In this document: one piece after another, positions 59,976-64,000 of the stretch
Position numbering within the stretch: the stretch's first letter is position 1
Layout: each line of letters opens with the position of its first letter
Assembly (NCBI GenBank): GCA_021372295.1
Contig: JAJFUS010000046.1
Span: 1-64,000 of the forward strand
Reading direction: 5' to 3'
From: a bacterium
GTDB taxonomy: Bacteria > Armatimonadota > UBA5829
Length of the DNA stretch: 64,000 nt
Position numbers and translations under genes: made by a program
The notes under the pieces: generated by a model
What the model was told of the DNA's origin: nothing
The model's input: the letters and a program-made list of their open reading frames with translations, nothing else
The model's database searches: none

Positions 59976-60910
59976 ATACGCGATAATCCTCCCAGAACCC
60001 GGTTCTTTATGGACTTTGTTATAGCCGCCGCATCCATTTCGTAGCGCGCGCGCAAGTAATCCTGTGATCCGACAATGCAGGAAAATCCTGCCCTGAGGCC
60101 GATCCTGTGAAATACGCCGGGGTTCAGGCCCATCTCCAGACACGCCTCGGCTACAGCGCCTCCCAGGCCCCCGTCCACTGTATTTTCCTCCACCGTGATG
60201 ATGCCGCCTGTGGTATTGCATGCATCGGCGATGGCGGCCAAGTCCAATGGTTTGATTGTGTGCATACTGACCACCCTGCACGAAATTCCCGCCTCAGCCA
60301 GCGCATCCGCGGCCTTTATGGCCTCTCCCAGAATTCCTCCGCAGGCTATGATAGTAATATCGGAGCCGGCTCTCACTACACGCGCTCTGCCGAGTTCGAA
60401 CCGCTCACCCGGCGCATGCGAATCGGGCGCCGAAGACTTGTCCAACCTCAAATAGCACGCGCCGGGCGTTTTAATCAACTCCTCGACCACTTCTCCGGCT
60501 TCCCACTTGTCTGACGGCACGACAACCGTGATATCCGGCAGTGAACGCATAATGCCGATATCCTCTGTGGCGTGATGTGAAATTCCGAGCGAACCATAAC
60601 TGAACCCGCCTCCCACAGAGACGATCTTCACATTAGCGCCGTGGTAACACGCATCGTTTCTAATTTGCTCCAGGCATCGAAGGATCGGAAAATTGCCTAT
60701 CGAGTAGGTGAACACGGTTTTGCCGACCATAGCCAGCCCCGTGGCAAGGCCGGTCATGTTCTGTTCGGCGATCCCCGCATTGATGTATCGCTTAGGAAAC
60801 TTTTCTTGAAATTTAGTCAGCACACCGAAACCGAGGTCACCCGTAATCAACATTATGCTCGGGTCTTCCTGGGCAAGCTGCATTAACCTGGCAACGAATG
60901 TATCTCTCAC
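59972..60910 (-). CDS. Transketolase, C-terminal half (split)
   Basis: The 312-residue product covers the pyrimidine-binding (YINAGIAEQNMTGLATGLA, with the catalytic Glu) and C-terminal domains. TPP is bound across the interface with the N-terminal half, encoded by the gene just upstream. Its GTG start overlaps that gene by 4 nt. The two together should move two-carbon units between sugars. Split transketolases also occur in secondary or polysaccharide sugar pathways, and this one heads such an operon. Confidence 0.92.
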   Translation of the reverse strand: MRDTFVARLMQLAQEDPSIMLITGDLGFGVLTKFQEKFPKRYINAGIAEQNMTGLATGLAMVGKTVFTYSIGNFPILRCLEQIRNDACYHGANVKIVSVGGGFSYGSLGISHHATEDIGIMRSLPDITVVVPSDKWEAGEVVEELIKTPGACYLRLDKSSAPDSHAPGERFELGRARVVRAGSDITIIACGGILGEAIKAADALAEAGISCRVVSMHTIKPLDLAAIADACNTTGGIITVEENTVDGGLGGAVAEACLEMGLNPGVFHRIGLRAGFSCIVGSQDYLRARYEMDAAAITKSIKNRVLGGLSRI

Positions 60911-61719
60911 GACCGGCTCTCCAGTTCCTTCATTGCAGCCTCGAATTCCTCGCCCCGCGCGGTTCGGTAGTGCCAGAGCACGGAGTTTTCCATAAACGAA
61001 ACTCCCTTGCCCTTTGTGGTATGGGCTATGACGCAGGTCGGCCGGCCGGCTTCCTTTGGTATCGCGAGCAGTGCATGTCGGAGTTGATCGTGGTCATGAC
61101 CATCCGACTCGACCACATTCCAGCCGAAACTGCGCCACTTGTCCGCAAAAGGCTCCAGCGCGACCGTATTGCGCACCCAATCCATTGCCTGCATTTTGTT
61201 ATAGTCGACAATTGCGACCAGATTGTCCAGACCATGATGGGACGCGAACATAATCGCCTCCCAGTTCGACCCTTCATCGCACTCGCCGTCGCTCAGCAGC
61301 ACAAATACTCGAAATGTGTCTCCGTCCATCTTTGCGCCAAGCGCCATGCCCGTTCCAACCGACAGCCCATGACCGAGCGAACCAGTGGAAAGATCTACGC
61401 CGGGTATCCTTTTGTGAGACACGTGCCCGCTCAAGTCCGAACCGTTCTGGTAGTGGGTCGAAAGCTTTTCCACCGGGAAGAATCCGCGCTCGGCAAGCGT
61501 CGCATAGACGGCGGCGCCCGCGTGCCCTTTACTCAGGATAAACCTGTCGCGATCCGGCTTTTGTGGATTCTTCGGATCGACATTGAGGATATCCGTATAC
61601 AGGACGGCCAGGATGTCGGCGATGGACAGCGCCGAGCCGATATGAGAACTGCCGCCGCTGCTGGTCATGCGCAGCGCGTGCATACGCACCTTGTTTGCCA
61701 GTATTTGCGTGGAAATCAT
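60907..61719 (-). CDS. Transketolase, N-terminal half (split)
   Basis: The 270-residue product has GGSSHIGSALSIADILAVLY, DLSTGSLGHGLSVGTGMALGAKM, and the TPP-binding motif DGECDEGSNWEA...N (GDGX-type), followed by VAIVDYNKMQAMDW. It is the PP-binding domain and pairs with the C-terminal half. AAAGGAG lies 9 nt before the ATG. It is the first gene of the nine-gene operon. Confidence 0.93.
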   Translation of the reverse strand: MISTQILANKVRMHALRMTSSGGSSHIGSALSIADILAVLYTDILNVDPKNPQKPDRDRFILSKGHAGAAVYATLAERGFFPVEKLSTHYQNGSDLSGHVSHKRIPGVDLSTGSLGHGLSVGTGMALGAKMDGDTFRVFVLLSDGECDEGSNWEAIMFASHHGLDNLVAIVDYNKMQAMDWVRNTVALEPFADKWRSFGWNVVESDGHDHDQLRHALLAIPKEAGRPTCVIAHTTKGKGVSFMENSVLWHYRTARGEEFEAAMKELESRS

Positions 61720-61784
61720 GCGGCTTGTCTCCTTTCCTGCGAGACGATTGTCATTATCGGTTCAAAGCGTCAATCTTCGCCCTA

Positions 61785-61815
61785 ATGATAGCACACCGCA
61801 TGCCCGGTTCGTCAA
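61785..61815 (-). promoter_or_regulatory. Promoter of the polysaccharide operon
   Basis: On the minus strand TTGACG and an extended -10 (TGCTATCAT) are present with 19 nt between. The spacer is a little long, but the extended -10 could compensate. Confidence 0.5.
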
Positions 61816-61873
61816 GGCAGGAGTCCAGTTCTGCGAGAATTACCTAAGGGTTGCAACCTCTGCCATTTGGATT

Positions 61874-61922
61874 GCGCCGGGGCCGCGGGCTCCAGACCAG
61901 GGATTGGGGCAGAACCTCAAGA
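61874..61922. repeat. Composite hairpin repeat, remnant N
   Basis: CCGGGGCCGCGGGCTCCAG and GGGATTGGGGCAGAACCTCAAG look like decayed modules 6 and 1. The rest is gone. Confidence 0.4.
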
Positions 61923-61989
61923 AAATTCCGCAAGATTGAACTATTACCCGGCACATTTACTGATAGACTGTCGAGGTGTCGTTATGCTA

Positions 61990-62076
61990 TTCTTTGTATA
62001 TATGAAGCAACCGGCAGTTGACTGAGCGGCGATGATCCGGGCTCTTAGCTCTCCACTCTCTGCTCTCAGCTATTTT
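61990..62076 (+). promoter_or_regulatory. Shared 5' leader element with heptad tract (second DUF5658 gene)
   Basis: CTTTGTATATATGAAGCAA is followed by ACTGAGCGGCGATGAT, then period-7 units GGGCTCT, TAGCTCT, CCACTCT, CTGCTCT, CAGCTAT and a GTGAGG ribosome binding site. The first part also resembles the leader of the other DUF5658 gene at 32658. Confidence 0.7.
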
Positions 62077-62089
62077 GTGAGGCACGAGC

Positions 62090-62419
62090 TTGAAAACCAG
62101 GACAATGATGATAATGCCCGCCAATATCGTTTTGCTGGCCGTGGGGCTGGCGGACCTGGTGACGACATTATTCTGGCTGGCTACCGGCCGTGTCATTGAG
62201 GTCAACCCGATTATGGCGGCAGTGCTGGACACCGGGGTCTTGCTGTTCGTGCTGGTAAAGCTGGCCACTCTCGGGGCTTATATAGTCGTGATGGAATGGT
62301 ATCGACGGCATCGCAGCCCGGCTTTCGCCAAAGCAATGGGCAATTTCACCCTCATTGCATACCTGTGCATATACGCTGTGTCGTTTTATTCGGTCAACCA
62401 TAGTTACTTCCTCGGATAA
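62090..62419 (+). CDS. DUF5658-like small membrane protein (paralogue of 32716)
   Basis: The 109-residue product has three hydrophobic segments and LADLVTTLFWLATGRVIEVNPIMAAVLDTGVLLFVLVKLATL, aligning closely with the 32716 protein. The start is TTG (GTGAGG 9 nt upstream); an ATG at 62105 is also possible. Function is unknown. Confidence 0.75.
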   Translation: MKTRTMMIMPANIVLLAVGLADLVTTLFWLATGRVIEVNPIMAAVLDTGVLLFVLVKLATLGAYIVVMEWYRRHRSPAFAKAMGNFTLIAYLCIYAVSFYSVNHSYFLG

Positions 62420-62505
62420 ACACTTCGACCACAACTAATTTCCCTCCCCTTGCCTGCCGATATAGATAATGGCTCGGCACGTCTGCGCGAGCCGGATAAA
62501 TAGGC

Positions 62506-63657
62506 ATGCTTGGTCATCAAAACAAATTAGACACTACAGCCAGGGTCGGACTCGACATCGGCCACCACACAGTGAACGGGGTCGAGGTGGTCGAGCGCGC
62601 CTCGGAGATCGTGATCCGGTCTGCGGGCAGCGCGGCAATACCCGGGCTGCGCTCGAAACAAGACCTGCCGGAACCGTCGGCAGTCGCTCATGCCATTAAG
62701 AGCTTGTGGTCGTCGGCAAGGTTCGCGTCGAGAAAAGTCGTGCTGGCTCTTCCCCCGACCGCCGTCTATATGAAATGGCTTCATCTTGAGGCGGCGGACG
62801 AAGAAGAACTGGAACAAACCGCGTCGGCTGCGGCTTCGCGGGGCGCTCCGTTTCCAGCCGGTGATGCGATAACTGACTATCGAATACTATCGTGGCGCTG
62901 CGCCGGGTCGAGAAAAGTGTATTTCACGCTTCTTGTGGCCGCATCGGCTTCAATCATGGAGGACATGCTCAACACTGTCGAGAGCGCCGGTCTGGAACCT
63001 GTAGCGGTGGACATAGGCGTAGCAGCGGCTGTCAGAAGCGCGTCTTCGCGGACACAAGCGTCGGGAATACTCTGGAGCGGGCAGCCTAAAGCGCACTGCA
63101 TAATGGGCGCGAAGAACACCACCATAGCGGTGATCCGCGAAAACGCGCTCGAGTTCGCGCGTACTGTGCCGGTGGGCGGAAACGACTTCACCGAACGCAT
63201 CGCCGAACATGCGGGGCTGAGTTGGGCGGAAGCCGAGAAGATAAAGATGGCCCCGGGCGTTCGATTGAACGGAGAATGCGCCATGGTGGCATCCGGCGGC
63301 AGCGGAGAGATTCGAGTGCCCTGCGAGCAAGTGGTGGGCCGGTTGGCGCGGGAAATTCAGCGCTCGCTGAAATTTTTCAAAAGCCAATACGCCGAGGGAA
63401 GTTATCTGGGCATGATCGGCGGCACTACTGCAAGCGGCGGCGGCGCTCTGCTGAAAGGGCTGGATTCCTGCCTGCAGGATCACGGCATTGAGATCAATGG
63501 CATAGTGAACCCGTTCGCGGGGTTTTCGGTGGCCGCCGAATCGGGAGGCGTTCAGGATGTCGGCGACAACGCGGCGGCATATACAACCGCAGTGGGTCTT
63601 GCGACCGCGGACTACTGGCATGCTGCCCGCGATGAAGATTTGGAGGCGGTGGCTTAG
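62506..63657 (+). CDS. pilM: Type IV pilus assembly protein PilM-like
   Basis: The 383-residue product is an actin-like ATPase of the PilM/SHS2 type: RVGLDIGHHTVNGVEVV at the N-terminus (phosphate 1), KVVLALPPTAVYMKWLHLE, VDIGVAAAVRSASS, ARTVPVGGNDFTERIAEHAGLSWAEAEKIK, and LGMIGGTTASGGGALLKGLDSCL (adenosine motif). It forms the cytoplasmic ring that binds the PilN N-terminus in type IV pilus or type II secretion assembly. The PilN-like gene begins 2 nt after its stop. Confidence 0.85.
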   Translation: MLGHQNKLDTTARVGLDIGHHTVNGVEVVERASEIVIRSAGSAAIPGLRSKQDLPEPSAVAHAIKSLWSSARFASRKVVLALPPTAVYMKWLHLEAADEEELEQTASAAASRGAPFPAGDAITDYRILSWRCAGSRKVYFTLLVAASASIMEDMLNTVESAGLEPVAVDIGVAAAVRSASSRTQASGILWSGQPKAHCIMGAKNTTIAVIRENALEFARTVPVGGNDFTERIAEHAGLSWAEAEKIKMAPGVRLNGECAMVASGGSGEIRVPCEQVVGRLAREIQRSLKFFKSQYAEGSYLGMIGGTTASGGGALLKGLDSCLQDHGIEINGIVNPFAGFSVAAESGGVQDVGDNAAAYTTAVGLATADYWHAARDEDLEAVA

Positions 63658-63659
63658 AA

Positions 63660-64000
63660 ATGAGACCATTTAACCTCGCTGAAATGAGAATAGCGGAGCG
63701 CGGCTTTTGCAGGCAGCACATCAACCGTCACCTGCGGGCGATTATGCTGCTGATCGCGGTTGCGTTGTGCGTTGCGGTCGGATCGCAGGCGTGTAGGCAG
63801 ACGATCATGAACAAGGCCACTCGCGTAAAGTCCGAACTGGCCGGGGTTCAGCAGAAACGTGTCGCAATCAAGCGGCGCACCGCCGGTGTGGACGCTCGCC
63901 TGAGCCAGCGTGGGTGGCAGAGACAGCTCGCCGCCGGAAGCAGGCAAAAACTGAAAATGATGGAGTCCGTGACCGCGTGCGCGCCGGATGACGTTTGGTT
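63660..64000 (+). CDS. pilN: PilN-like pilus assembly protein (truncated by window end)
   Basis: The frame starts at ATG 63660 and runs to the window edge (113 codons). The product begins MRPFNLAEMRIAERGF, where the short N-terminal motif would bind PilM, then has one membrane helix (IMLLIAVALCVAVG, about 29-42) and a coiled-coil region rich in Arg, Lys and Gln (RVKSELAGVQQKRVAIKRR). This is the usual PilN plan. GGAGG lies 13 nt upstream. It is not complete, and no PilO follows inside the window. Confidence 0.75.
   Translation, partial: MRPFNLAEMRIAERGFCRQHINRHLRAIMLLIAVALCVAVGSQACRQTIMNKATRVKSELAGVQQKRVAIKRRTAGVDARLSQRGWQRQLAAGSRQKLKMMESVTACAPDDVW

Noticed and set aside
59976-60281. Longer N-terminus of the YjbH-like protein
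   Set aside because: It reads through transketolase in another phase with Arg/Gly/His-rich sequence; the ATGA overlap and signal peptide place the start at 59975.
1-64000. CRISPR array
   Set aside because: The repeats seen are dispersed single elements with internal hairpins, not regularly spaced direct repeats with unique spacers; no cas genes.
1-64000. tRNA, rRNA, insertion sequence or prophage
   Set aside because: No cloverleaf, rRNA segment, transposase, integrase or phage structural protein was recognised by reading.

Overview
The window is about 64 kb of a mid-to-high GC bacterial chromosome, carrying about 55 protein genes in short operons on both strands. No rRNA, tRNA, CRISPR array, phage or insertion-sequence transposase was recognised. 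The organism is probably a diderm: it has lgt, lspA, rseP, a PilM/PilN pair, a YjbH-like outer-membrane protein and a Wzx/Wzy-era type sugar transferase. The mix of informational genes with WYL, TPR, DUF5658, AmmeMemo and clan GH-D glycosidase proteins suggests an Armatimonadota-like lineage, but this is a weak inference. Promoters look sigma70-like (TTGACA, 17 nt, TATAAT), and about a fifth of the genes appear to start with TTG.

Layout. 0.4-6.7 kb: a TPR glycosyltransferase-like membrane protein, a MEMO family protein, an RRM RNA-binding protein and a secreted GH27 alpha-galactosidase. 6.9-10.9 kb: paaK with an ACT-domain protein, then uvrB. 11-16 kb: secreted proteins, a lytic transglycosylase and a large SdrD-like secreted protein. 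16.4-20.2 kb: a WYL regulator, an isopropylmalate/isocitrate dehydrogenase family enzyme, an archaeal-type Prx6 and a 3-methyladenine glycosylase. 20.2-29.1 kb (minus strand): rfbD-ileS-dksA-like-lspA-lgt, then rhomboid-TPR and metG, the last two with their own promoters. 29.1-32.3 kb (minus): a family 2 glycosyltransferase, a divergent PRPP synthetase and a pheA P-protein. 33-41.8 kb (mostly minus): mgtC, proS, a GNAT protein, ispG, then uppS-dxr-rseP, with a plus-strand TPR gene between. 42-49 kb: a clan GH-D hydrolase, a coiled-coil membrane protein, a large secreted protein, a 43-residue basic peptide, and a PiT phosphate transporter with its DUF47 partner. 49.2-53.2 kb: a six-gene operon behind a perfect consensus promoter, encoding an uncharacterised membrane complex. 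53.2-61.8 kb (minus): a nine-gene polysaccharide operon with split transketolase, YjbH-like protein, acyltransferase, DegT aminotransferase, sugar-phosphate transferase, glycosyltransferase, Gfo/Idh dehydrogenase and flavoprotein. 62-64 kb: a second DUF5658 protein and the start of a PilM/PilN locus.

The most unusual content is between the genes. First, a family of dispersed elements up to 200 bp long is built from seven consecutive perfect hairpins. The central stem changes sequence from copy to copy while both arms change together, so pairing is preserved. Four copies are near full length and about ten are partial. Second, at least nine genes carry a pyrimidine-rich tract of period 7 or 8 directly before the ribosome binding site; four of these share a longer 55-nt leader. 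Third, three genes have a -10 hexamer exactly 7 nt before a start codon, which suggests leaderless transcripts. The six-gene membrane operon is the best candidate for an undescribed protein system.
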